Assembly: GCA_002353225.1 (NCBI GenBank)
Contig: DEJF01000048.1
Span: 1 to 21,517, forward strand
Source: Prevotella sp. UBA2755
GTDB taxonomy: Bacteria; Bacteroidota; Bacteroidia; Bacteroidales; Bacteroidaceae
Length of the DNA stretch: 21,517 bases
Reading direction: 5' to 3'
This document shows, piece by piece, positions 7,750 through 14,788 of this stretch. The notes beneath the pieces were generated by a model. That model searched no databases, was not told the DNA's origin, and worked only from the letters and a program-made list of their open reading frames with translations. Every line of letters starts with the position of its first letter. Positions within the stretch are counted from its first letter, which is position 1. Made by a program: the position numbers and the translations under genes.

Positions 7750-8826
7750 CTACTTCTTGTAGTGCTTGTCGTAGAAGCGCTTCTTGCAGACGGTGCCAGG
7801 GAAGGTCTTCTTACGAATCTGTATTTCTACGTCTGTATCCAGTGCTGCATACTGACTGTCAATGAGGGCAAGGCAGACACTCTTGTCGGTAGAGATGGTG
7901 TGATAACCTGTAGTGACCTCTCCGATGACGTTACCGTCCTTCAGTACATTGTAGCCATGACGGGGAATCGCCTTGTCGTGCAGTTCGATGCCCACCAGTT
8001 TCTTGGGTGCGCCCTCAGCCTTTTGACGGGCGAGGGCATCCTTACCGATAAACTCATCCTTGTCGAGTTTGACGAAGATACCCAGTCCAGCCATGATAGG
8101 AGTGATGGTCTCAGACAGTTCGTCGCCATAGAGCGGCAGTCCCACCTCGAAGCGCAGGGTGTCACGGCACCCGAGTCCGCAGGGTTTTACGTTGGCGGCA
8201 ATCAGTTTGTCCCAGCACTCATTAATATAATAAGGAGTAGCGTATATCTCAAAGCCGTCCTCACCAGTATAACCAGTACGGGACACAATCACGTCGCCAA
8301 TCGTCTTGAAAGTATAGAAGGTCAACTCCTTGCAAGCGATGCCAAGAACCTGTTCCATCACCTGTTCTGCCTCTGGTCCTTGAATGGCAAGTTCTCCGTA
8401 TTGCTCACTTTGGTGCTCCAATGTGATGTCGAAATCCTTTGCCTGTTGCTGGATCCATGCCCAGTCTTTATCGATATTAGCGGCATTGATGACGAGGAAG
8501 AAACGGTCGTCCGCCATCTTATAAACCAGCAGGTCATCCACAACACCGCCGTCCTCATAGCACATCATGCCATAGAGAATCTTTCCGTCGGGGATGCCCC
8601 GCACATCGTTGGTGAAGATATGGTTGACATAACGCGCTGCGTCCTTGCCGCAGACAAGTACCTCGCCCATGTGACTCACGTCGAATACACCACAGTGCTG
8701 GCGTACTGCTTGGTGCTCGTCGACGATATTCGTGTATTGTATTGGCATGTCAAAACCGCCGAAAGGGGAGATGAGTGCCCCAAGGGCTACGTGTTTGTCA
8801 TAAAGACAGGTTCTTTTATTTTCCAT
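7750..8826 (-). CDS. gcvT: Glycine cleavage system T protein (aminomethyltransferase)
   Basis: This 358-aa tetrahydrofolate-dependent enzyme releases ammonia from aminomethyl-GcvH and forms 5,10-methylene-THF. Family landmarks are GVFDVSHMGE (46-55), the catalytic-aspartate region GGVVDDLLVYK (D97/D98), LVINAANIDKDWAW, the folate-site SRTGYTGEDGFEIY, and a C-terminal beta-barrel domain starting near FIGKDAL. Length and start are canonical. It is the second gene of the operon, 41 nt after lplA. The opposite strand is open over its whole length, but that frame is a codon-bias shadow. Confidence 0.96.
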   Translation of the reverse strand: MENKRTCLYDKHVALGALISPFGGFDMPIQYTNIVDEHQAVRQHCGVFDVSHMGEVLVCGKDAARYVNHIFTNDVRGIPDGKILYGMMCYEDGGVVDDLLVYKMADDRFFLVINAANIDKDWAWIQQQAKDFDITLEHQSEQYGELAIQGPEAEQVMEQVLGIACKELTFYTFKTIGDVIVSRTGYTGEDGFEIYATPYYINECWDKLIAANVKPCGLGCRDTLRFEVGLPLYGDELSETITPIMAGLGIFVKLDKDEFIGKDALARQKAEGAPKKLVGIELHDKAIPRHGYNVLKDGNVIGEVTTGYHTISTDKSVCLALIDSQYAALDTDVEIQIRKKTFPGTVCKKRFYDKHYKK

Positions 8827-8867
8827 AAATATAGGTTTGTTTGGGTTTTGTAGGTTTGTTAGGGATG
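8827..8867 (-). repeat. lplA-gcvT spacer with reiterated 14-mer
   Basis: Two copies of the same word found in the gcvT-gcvH spacer occur here: TAGGTTTGTTTGGG (8832-8845) and TAGGTTTGTTAGGG (8851-8864). The second is identical over 14 nt to 7735-7748. The remaining gap bases are low-complexity, and no separate promoter or terminator is visible. Confidence 0.6.
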
Positions 8868-9839
8868 TTAGGTGGTGAGGAGGTCGACGAAGTCGGCTTT
8901 CATGAGGTTCATGATGATGTCATCGATGTGGTCTGGCAGGATGTGGCTGATAGCACCAGCGTCCAGAGGCACGTTCTTTAGTTTACGGAGCAGTCCGTTG
9001 TCGAGGTCGCCCACCAGGAAGAAATCGCCCATCAGGTTCACACACTTGATGATGCCGTTCTTCACCTCGATACGAGCCTCAAACTCGCCAACACCCTCTA
9101 TCCTGCGTTTCTTGACGACGGTGTAGCGTGGATTCTTGCCATATATGAACTCCTCAGAGAGGTATTCCTGCTCTAATTGCTCTATCTTCTGGATTTCGTT
9201 CGTAGTCAGTGTCAGTTCCTCGTGGCACAGTTCCTTACGTACGAACTCCTTGAACTCCCCGATGTCCAGTTTGATATAGTTCTTCAGCACGTCAATGCGC
9301 TGGCGAATGCTCTGTACCCCCTTAGAGACGAGTTTCGTAGAGGGTGGGGTGAGGGCACCTGACATATTGAGCATATCCGTGTCGTAGAGCATGGTGCCGT
9401 GTACGATGCTGCGTCCCGGTATCTTGTAAAAAGCGTTGCCCGACACTTTACGATCGCCCACCATCACGTCGTTACGTCCCGACGGCGAGGCATCAACACC
9501 CAGTTTCTGGAGTGTCAATACCACCATATTGATATAACGGTTAAAGGTGAAACCCACCTGTTCCTCACTGGTGATATATGAGAACATCACGTTGTTCATG
9601 TCGGCATACACACAGCCACCGCCGCTCTTCCGCCGATACATCTGGATATGGTTTGTGTGGCAGAAGTCGAGGTTTACCTCGTTCTCTATCAGTTGATTGC
9701 GCCCAAAGATAACGCTCGGCTCCACCTGCCACATAAAGAAGCAGTCTTCAGCCTCCACATGTCTTGCCACGTATTCCTCCATGGCAAGGTAGAACGAAAG
9801 TCTTCTTACCTTATTATCAGGCAGTGCGATGTATAGCAT
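8868..9839 (-). CDS. lplA: Lipoate-protein ligase A family protein
   Basis: This 323-aa enzyme activates lipoate with ATP and attaches it to the lipoyl lysine of carrier proteins. Key motifs are RRKSGGGCVYAD (69-80, lipoyl-AMP binding) and GDRKVSGNAFYK (128-139) with the catalytic lysine K131, followed by HGTMLYDTD. A C-terminal extension from about 240 resembles the LplA accessory domain. It is the first gene of the gcv operon, so it probably supplies lipoylated GcvH in step with GCS synthesis. The ATG at 9839 lies about 33 nt downstream of the promoter. An octanoyltransferase (LipM-like) role is less likely, because the lysine-centred LplA motif and the C-terminal domain are both present. 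Confidence 0.9.
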   Translation of the reverse strand: MLYIALPDNKVRRLSFYLAMEEYVARHVEAEDCFFMWQVEPSVIFGRNQLIENEVNLDFCHTNHIQMYRRKSGGGCVYADMNNVMFSYITSEEQVGFTFNRYINMVVLTLQKLGVDASPSGRNDVMVGDRKVSGNAFYKIPGRSIVHGTMLYDTDMLNMSGALTPPSTKLVSKGVQSIRQRIDVLKNYIKLDIGEFKEFVRKELCHEELTLTTNEIQKIEQLEQEYLSEEFIYGKNPRYTVVKKRRIEGVGEFEARIEVKNGIIKCVNLMGDFFLVGDLDNGLLRKLKNVPLDAGAISHILPDHIDDIIMNLMKADFVDLLTT

Positions 9840-9872
9840 AGATTATTGTTTTAGGCTTCTGTATATTTTTTG

Positions 9873-9904
9873 CAAAGATAGTCAAAAACGATGGGATAGC
9901 CAAA
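9873..9904 (-). promoter_or_regulatory. Promoter of the lplA-gcv-lpdA operon
   Basis: On the minus strand TTTG (9904-9901) is followed after exactly 20 nt by TATCTTTG (9880-9873), a full Bacteroidetes promoter. The predicted leader is only about 30 nt, too short for a glycine riboswitch. Confidence 0.7.
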
Positions 9905-9928
9905 CGAAAATCAATATATTTTTTCGTT
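9903..9928. promoter_or_regulatory. Inverted repeat overlapping the lplA -33 box
   Basis: AACGAAAA (9903-9910) and TTTTCGTT (9921-9928) are perfect 8-bp arms separated by 10 nt. The left arm overlaps the -33 TTTG of the lplA promoter, so a bound dimer could block or recruit RNA polymerase. The binding protein is unknown. Confidence 0.4.
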
Positions 9929-10030
9929 GTAAAGAAAACTTATCGAAAAACATGTACGGGATTCTACGCAAAACAACAGAGCCGCTTTGACGGGATAATT
10001 TAAAGCACTTAAATTTTTATACTCTTTTCC

Positions 10031-10061
10031 TTTGTTCTGTGCTCGACTTTTTGTATCTTTG
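10031..10061 (+). promoter_or_regulatory. Distal nadB promoter (P1)
   Basis: TTTG (10031-10034), 19 nt, then TATCTTTG (10054-10061). The transcript would begin in the perfect hairpin GCCATC-AAA-GATGGC (10061-10075), placing a stem at or very near the 5' end. Confidence 0.6.
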
Positions 10062-10097
10062 CCATCAAAGATGGCGAAAATACTCCGTCTCGGCAAA

Positions 10098-10115
10098 AAA
10101 GAAACGAGTTTCTTT
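10098..10115. promoter_or_regulatory. 18-bp palindrome overlapping the P2 -33 box
   Basis: AAAGAAAC-GA-GTTTCTTT is a perfect inverted repeat with 8-bp arms. Its right arm covers most of the -33 TTTG of the proximal nadB promoter (10113-10116). It could be an operator for NAD-dependent control, or a weak pause hairpin in the P1 transcript; the sequence does not decide. Confidence 0.4.
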
Positions 10116-10143
10116 GTTTTGCGCTCGACTTTTTGTATCTTTG
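10113..10143 (+). promoter_or_regulatory. Proximal nadB promoter (P2)
   Basis: TTTG (10113-10116), 19 nt, then TATCTTTG (10136-10143), 20 nt before the nadB ATG. It is the same promoter sequence as P1, 82 bp downstream. Confidence 0.7.
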
Positions 10144-10163
10144 CATCATAATTTACTACTACA

Positions 10164-11753
10164 ATGGTTTACAAATACGATTTCCTGATTATAGGTGCTG
10201 GTGTGGCAGGTATGAGTTACGCCCTCAAGATTGCCCGTGCTAACAAGGGCAAAGTATGTATGATTTGCAAGACCTCCCTCGATGAGGCGAACACCTCTTT
10301 CGCACAAGGTGGTGTGGCAAGTGTGACTAACCTGAAGGTGGATACCTTCGACAAGCATATTGCAGACACGATTATCGCAGGCGACTATATCTCCGACCGT
10401 AAGGCGGTGGAGCAGGTGGTACGCAATGCACCTGAGCAGATTCAGGAACTCGTCAACTGGGGTGTTAACTTCGACAAGAACGAACAAGGGGACTTTGACC
10501 TGCACCGTGAGGGTGGACACTCTGAGTTCCGTATCCTGCACCATGCAGATGACACAGGTGCGGAGATTCAGCGTGGACTGATGGAGGCAGTAAGGAATCA
10601 TCCTAACATTGATATTAAGGAGAACCATTTTGCCGTGGAGATCATTACCCAGCACCACTTAGGTGTCCGTGTGACCCGTCGCTCTCCACATATCCAGTGC
10701 TATGGTGCTTACGTGCTGAATCCTAATAAGCCAAAGGTAGACACCTATCTCGCCAAGGTCACTGTTATGTGTACGGGTGGTTGTGGTGCCGTTTATCTTA
10801 CCACCTCGAACCCCGTCATTGCTACAGGTGATGGTATCGCGATGGTCTATCGTGCCAAGGGAACAGTTGCCGATATGGAGTTCGTACAGTTTCACCCCAC
10901 CGTCTTGCATAACCCCAACGAGACGCATCCTGCCTATCTCATCACAGAGGCGATGCGTGGCTATGGCGGTATCCTGAAACTGCCCAATGGAGAGACCTTC
11001 ATGGAGAAGTACGATGAGCGCCTGTCACTGGCTCCCCGTGATATTGTGGCTCGTGCTATCGATAAAGAGATGAAAATTCACGGTATTGACCATGTCTGTC
11101 TTGACGTGACCCATAAGCCTGCCGAGGAGACTCGTCATCACTTCCCGAATATCTATCAGAAATGTCTTAGCATGGGTATCGACATCACGACCGATTATAT
11201 CCCTGTACGTCCTGCCGCTCACTATATGTGTGGTGGTATCAAAGTAGACCTTAACGGACAGTCGTCTATCGAACGGCTCTATGCTCTCGGCGAGTGCTCT
11301 TGCACAGGTCTGCATGGTGGTAACCGTCTTGCCTCCAACTCCCTTATCGAGGCGGTGGTCTATGCCGATGCCGCCGCCAAGCACTCTTTGCAGCATATCG
11401 ACGAGTACGACTATAATTTAGAGGTACCTGAATGGAACGACGAAGGTACGATGACCAATGAGGAGAAGGTGCTGATCACCCAGTCGGTCAAGGAGGTAGC
11501 ACAGATTATGTCCAACTATGTGGGCATCGTCCGCAGTGACTTACGTTTGCATCGTGCCTGGGACCGTCTTGACATGCTCTATGAGGAGACGGAGCGTCTC
11601 TTCAAACGTGTGAAGGCAAGTCGTGACATCTGTGAACTTCGTAACATGATTAATGTCGGTTACCTCATCACTCGCTGGGCACTGGAGCGTAAGGAGTGTC
11701 GCGGTCTGCACTTCACTACCGATTATCCCCTGCATGCTTACGACAAGAAATAA
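10164..11753 (+). CDS. nadB: L-aspartate oxidase
   Basis: This 529-aa flavoprotein of the succinate dehydrogenase/fumarate reductase superfamily oxidises L-aspartate to iminoaspartate, the first step of de novo NAD synthesis in the cytoplasm. Visible features are the FAD-binding GAGVAGMSYALKIA (11-24), SFAQGGVASV, the HREGGHSEFRILHHAD active-site region, EFVQFHPTVLHN, and the C-terminal signature GECSCTGLHGGNRLASNSL. The helical C-terminal domain is complete. NadA and NadC are not beside it in this window. It heads an operon with a PBP4-type gene whose ATG overlaps its stop (TAATG). Confidence 0.95.
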   Translation: MVYKYDFLIIGAGVAGMSYALKIARANKGKVCMICKTSLDEANTSFAQGGVASVTNLKVDTFDKHIADTIIAGDYISDRKAVEQVVRNAPEQIQELVNWGVNFDKNEQGDFDLHREGGHSEFRILHHADDTGAEIQRGLMEAVRNHPNIDIKENHFAVEIITQHHLGVRVTRRSPHIQCYGAYVLNPNKPKVDTYLAKVTVMCTGGCGAVYLTTSNPVIATGDGIAMVYRAKGTVADMEFVQFHPTVLHNPNETHPAYLITEAMRGYGGILKLPNGETFMEKYDERLSLAPRDIVARAIDKEMKIHGIDHVCLDVTHKPAEETRHHFPNIYQKCLSMGIDITTDYIPVRPAAHYMCGGIKVDLNGQSSIERLYALGECSCTGLHGGNRLASNSLIEAVVYADAAAKHSLQHIDEYDYNLEVPEWNDEGTMTNEEKVLITQSVKEVAQIMSNYVGIVRSDLRLHRAWDRLDMLYEETERLFKRVKASRDICELRNMINVGYLITRWALERKECRGLHFTTDYPLHAYDKK

Positions 11754-12970
11754 TGAGAAGACTGAAGATTTTATTCCTTTTACTAGTTGTTTCCGTCTGT
11801 ACCATCGCACAGACGGAAGAGGTTGATACCCTTTGTGCCGATACAGCAGAGGTGGCACTGCCGTGGCCTCAGAATATCCAGTACAGACTCGACTCGCTGA
11901 TGCAGTCGAAACTCTTGGAGACCTCTATGGTCGGTATGGTGGTCTATGACTTGACGGCTGATTCTATATTATATAAGGTGAACGAACGACAGACATTGCG
12001 TCCTGCCTCTACGATGAAACTCGTCACGGCAATCACGGCACTCGACCGTCTTGGAGGCTCTTATCAGTTCCGTACCCAACTTTACTATACAGGCAACATA
12101 GAGAATAACACCCTTAACGGTGACCTCTATTGTGTGGGAGGTTTCGACCCTGCCTTCAATAAAGACGACTTGAAGGCCTTTGTGGAGAGTGTACAGTGGA
12201 TGGGGGTTGATACCATCCGAGGCAGTATCGTTGCCGATCTCTCAATGAAGGATGCCGACCTGTTGGGAGAGGGATGGTGTTGGGATGATGATAACCCGAA
12301 ACTGTCTCCCTTGTCTATCGGACGAGATATCGATTTCCTTCAACGTTTCGTGAATGAACTGTTAGAAGACAGTGTTGTCATTCCCAATGTCAGACTCTAT
12401 AATGGCAGTTTGCCAAACGATGCCCGTATCCTTTGTAGTCGTACTCATACGATGGACCAGATATTGCAAAGGATGATGAAGGTCAGTGATAACTTCTATG
12501 CCGAGGCTATGTTCTACCAACTCGGTGCTGCCATAGGTCGCCGTCCTGCTCGTGCGAAGGATGCCGCCAGTGTGGTTAAGCAACTTGTTCAGAAGGTGGG
12601 GAATGGTAAGAATCCTTATCGTGTCGCTGACGGTAGCGGATTGTCACTCTATAATTATGTGACACCGGAGTTGGAGATGCGCTTGCTTCGCTATGCCTAT
12701 CGTAACTCGAATATCTATCAGCACCTGTTACCATCACTGCCCATCGGAGGAGTTGACGGAACATTGAAGACCCGTATGAAAGGGACTTTCGCTGAAGAGA
12801 ACGTGAAGGCTAAGACGGGTACAGTGACGGGCGTGTCGGCACTTGCAGGCTATTGTACGGCGGCAAACGGACATCAGTTGTGTTTCTCCATTATGAACCA
12901 AGGTATTATGAAGTCTGACCCTGGACGTCATTTCCAAGATCAGGTATGTAATGCCCTATGTGCTCCTTAA
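11753..12970 (+). CDS. dacB: D-alanyl-D-alanine carboxypeptidase, PBP4/DacB type (S13)
   Basis: This 405-aa protein has a signal peptide (KILFLLLVVSVCTIAQ). The three S13 active-site motifs are in order: S86-TM-K89, S245-D-N247 and K354-T-G356. These enzymes cleave the terminal D-Ala and also peptide crosslinks of peptidoglycan in the periplasm. The insert between the first two motifs is about 155 residues and the total is at the short end for the family, but nothing catalytic is missing. I start at ATG 11753 because upstream frame sequence lies inside nadB and would precede the signal peptide. Start and nadB stop overlap by one base, implying coupling. Confidence 0.9.
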   Translation: MRRLKILFLLLVVSVCTIAQTEEVDTLCADTAEVALPWPQNIQYRLDSLMQSKLLETSMVGMVVYDLTADSILYKVNERQTLRPASTMKLVTAITALDRLGGSYQFRTQLYYTGNIENNTLNGDLYCVGGFDPAFNKDDLKAFVESVQWMGVDTIRGSIVADLSMKDADLLGEGWCWDDDNPKLSPLSIGRDIDFLQRFVNELLEDSVVIPNVRLYNGSLPNDARILCSRTHTMDQILQRMMKVSDNFYAEAMFYQLGAAIGRRPARAKDAASVVKQLVQKVGNGKNPYRVADGSGLSLYNYVTPELEMRLLRYAYRNSNIYQHLLPSLPIGGVDGTLKTRMKGTFAEENVKAKTGTVTGVSALAGYCTAANGHQLCFSIMNQGIMKSDPGRHFQDQVCNALCAP

Positions 12971-12974
12971 GAAG

Positions 12975-14081
12975 ATGAATACGATTAAGATATATGTTGA
13001 GCAGTTGTTGTCTCAGATAGGACTTGCCATCGACTATATCCCTGTCGTGCGGCATGTCGTGTTAGTGATGATTACCATCCTCCTTGCATGGTTTGCAGGA
13101 TGGTTGTTTAAGTTACTCATCCCATGGGTTACTAAGTTGACCCGGAAGACAGCAGCCAAATGGGACGATGTTGTCTTTAACGAGCGAGTATTACATTCTG
13201 CTTGTCAGATCGTACCTGCCATTGTTGTATGGATCGTTCTGCCTTCTGTGTTCGATGAGTATCCTACCGCTCATGAGATGCTTGCCCGTATGACGGCAAT
13301 CTATATCACGATAATGAGTGTACGTACGGCAATCGTGATGATTGACTCTCTGAAACTCCTTGAAGGTAAGAAACGTACGGCGAAGCAACAGTATCTATAT
13401 ACGTTCTGTGGTGTACTGAAAATCATCCTGTTCTTCGTAGCGGCAATCATCGTCATCGCTATTGCCGTGAATAAAGACCCATCGACACTGCTTGCCGGAC
13501 TGGGTGCCGCCTCCGCCATCCTGATGCTTGCCTTTCAGGATACCATCAAAGGACTGGTGGCTGGTATCCGTCTGACATCTAATGAGATGGTGGCAATCGG
13601 TGACCGTATCACCGTACCATCGGCAGGAGCCGACGGTATTGTGGAGGAGATCTCACTGACAACAGTGAAGATACGTAATTTTGACAATACCATTGTGACA
13701 GTCACTCCACAGACCTTGGTCGACGGCTCGTTCCAGAACTGGAAGGGGGTTAAGGAGCGAGAAGGACGTAAGGCTGCAAGAAAGGTGTATTTCGATTTTC
13801 GTTCCCTGACGATTGACGAGGAGGGGGTGCCTAATCTGACTCGTTACAGAAAGCACATGGAGGAATGGCTTGCCCAGCAGGAGAAGGTACTTGCCGACAG
13901 TCCTATATTGGTACGTCAGTTAGACGCTACCCCCACAGGATTACCTGTGGAGTTCATGTTTTGGGTAAATGAGCAGGCAGCAGTCCCCTTTGAGCATGCT
14001 GTTTCGGAAATCATGGAATATGCGTATGCAGAGGCTGCCGTCTTCGGGCTCCGCATCTATCAGCAGTTCCCTGAGCAATAA
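12975..14081 (+). CDS. MscS-family mechanosensitive channel (YbdG-like)
   Basis: This 368-aa inner-membrane protein has about five hydrophobic segments (near 27-49, 76-93, 106-124, 146-166 and 172-197). The last is a glycine/alanine-rich pore helix, LLAGLGAASAILMLAFQDT. The MscS beta domain follows with VAIGDRITVPS...GIVEEISLTTVKIRNFDN and FQNWKGVKEREGRKA, which resembles the YbdG branch. Such channels release solutes under membrane tension after osmotic downshift. ATG 12975 is preferred: it sits 4 nt after the dacB stop with AAGAAG just upstream, whereas ATG 12951 lies inside dacB. The 3' end overlaps the convergent response-regulator gene by 22 bp. Confidence 0.88.
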   Translation: MNTIKIYVEQLLSQIGLAIDYIPVVRHVVLVMITILLAWFAGWLFKLLIPWVTKLTRKTAAKWDDVVFNERVLHSACQIVPAIVVWIVLPSVFDEYPTAHEMLARMTAIYITIMSVRTAIVMIDSLKLLEGKKRTAKQQYLYTFCGVLKIILFFVAAIIVIAIAVNKDPSTLLAGLGAASAILMLAFQDTIKGLVAGIRLTSNEMVAIGDRITVPSAGADGIVEEISLTTVKIRNFDNTIVTVTPQTLVDGSFQNWKGVKEREGRKAARKVYFDFRSLTIDEEGVPNLTRYRKHMEEWLAQQEKVLADSPILVRQLDATPTGLPVEFMFWVNEQAAVPFEHAVSEIMEYAYAEAAVFGLRIYQQFPEQ

Positions 14082-14788
14082 TTCTCAAAAGCCTCACGGT
14101 AGGCATCGGTGACACGGATAATCTCGTCACCGATATAGACGCATAGGTTACGGTCTACGGTCCGTATCTTGTCCAGTCGGACGATATACGAGCGGTTGAT
14201 GCGCATAAAGGTATCTGTGGGTAGTGCATCCTCCACTGCTTTCATCGTCATGTGGGTGGTCAGTGGTCGTGGCTCACCCTCCACATGGAAGCGCACATAG
14301 TCTTTCATGCCCTCCACGTAAATGAGATGGTCGAAGTTCACCTGACGCAGTTCTCCGTCCACACGGATGAACATGGTCTTCTTGGGTGCGGACTCTACAC
14401 CCTCCATATTTCCCGCCTTACACTCCAGACTCATTAACCGCTCAGCCTTCTCGACAGCGGCAATAAACTTATTATAGCGGATCGGTTTCAGCAGGAAGTC
14501 GACCGCACTCACCTCGTAACTCTCGAAAGCATACTCCTTGAAGGCTGTCGTGAAGATCACCTTAGTACCCTCCGGCAACATGTGTGACAATTCCATTCCG
14601 TTGAGGTCGGGCATCTGGATGTCCATGAAGGCAAGGTTGACAGGATGGTCTTTCAACCAGTTCAGTGCCTCGACGGAGTCGGTAAAGGAATGCTCCAATT
14701 GCAACTGTGGTGTTCTTGTGGCAAACGACTCTAATAACTTGACGGCAAGGGGCTCGTCATCGACGATGATGCAGGTGATAGGGCTCAT
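14060..14788 (-). CDS. LytTR-family response regulator
   Basis: This 242-aa protein has an N-terminal receiver domain (about 1-120) with the acidic pair D10/D11, phospho-acceptor D56 in FMDIQMPD, FTTAF and the KP of FLLKPI. It is followed by a LytTR DNA-binding domain (about 137-240) with FIRVDGELRQVNFDHLIYVE and FMRINRSYIVRLDKI. It is partnered with the kinase immediately upstream; the two genes overlap by 4 bp (ATGA). LytTR proteins typically bind two direct repeats spaced about 21-22 bp, and such a pair lies upstream of the nearby OM barrel gene (18832-18864), which I propose as its target. The stop lies inside the 3' end of the channel gene. Confidence 0.92.
   Translation of the reverse strand: MSPITCIIVDDEPLAVKLLESFATRTPQLQLEHSFTDSVEALNWLKDHPVNLAFMDIQMPDLNGMELSHMLPEGTKVIFTTAFKEYAFESYEVSAVDFLLKPIRYNKFIAAVEKAERLMSLECKAGNMEGVESAPKKTMFIRVDGELRQVNFDHLIYVEGMKDYVRFHVEGEPRPLTTHMTMKAVEDALPTDTFMRINRSYIVRLDKIRTVDRNLCVYIGDEIIRVTDAYREAFENYCSGNC

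Larger units (their letters stand above)
10030..10144 (+). repeat. 33-bp imperfect direct repeat carrying two promoters
   Basis: Segment 10030-10062 and segment 10112-10144 are identical at 31 of 33 positions, offset by 82 bp. Both contain GCTCGACTTTTTGTATCTTTG and begin with CTTTGTT. Each copy is a complete promoter, so the element duplicates transcription input to nadB. Confidence 0.8.
9840..10163. other. Intergenic region between lplA and nadB
   Basis: This 324-nt gap between divergent operons is AT-rich. It holds the lplA promoter and inverted repeat on the left and two tandem nadB promoters on the right. The central part (about 9930-10029) shows nothing I can name; the short minus-strand frame there (9911-10096) has no protein-like features. 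Confidence 0.7.

Noticed and set aside
7762..8853. 363-codon open frame on the plus strand antisense to all of gcvT
   Set aside because: gcvT has every family motif on the minus strand. The plus frame has no recognisable domain and arises from codon bias; long antisense frames also occur opposite lpdA, nadB and the barrel gene.
9840..9872. Glycine riboswitch ahead of the gcv operon
   Set aside because: The mapped promoter leaves a leader of only about 30 nt, far shorter than a glycine aptamer.
9911..10096. 61-codon minus-strand frame in the lplA-nadB gap
   Set aside because: It crosses promoter elements, has low-complexity composition and no homology-like motif.
10146..10658. 170-aa frame antisense to the nadB 5' part
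   Set aside because: It has no domain features and lies entirely over well-supported nadB coding sequence and its upstream promoter edge.
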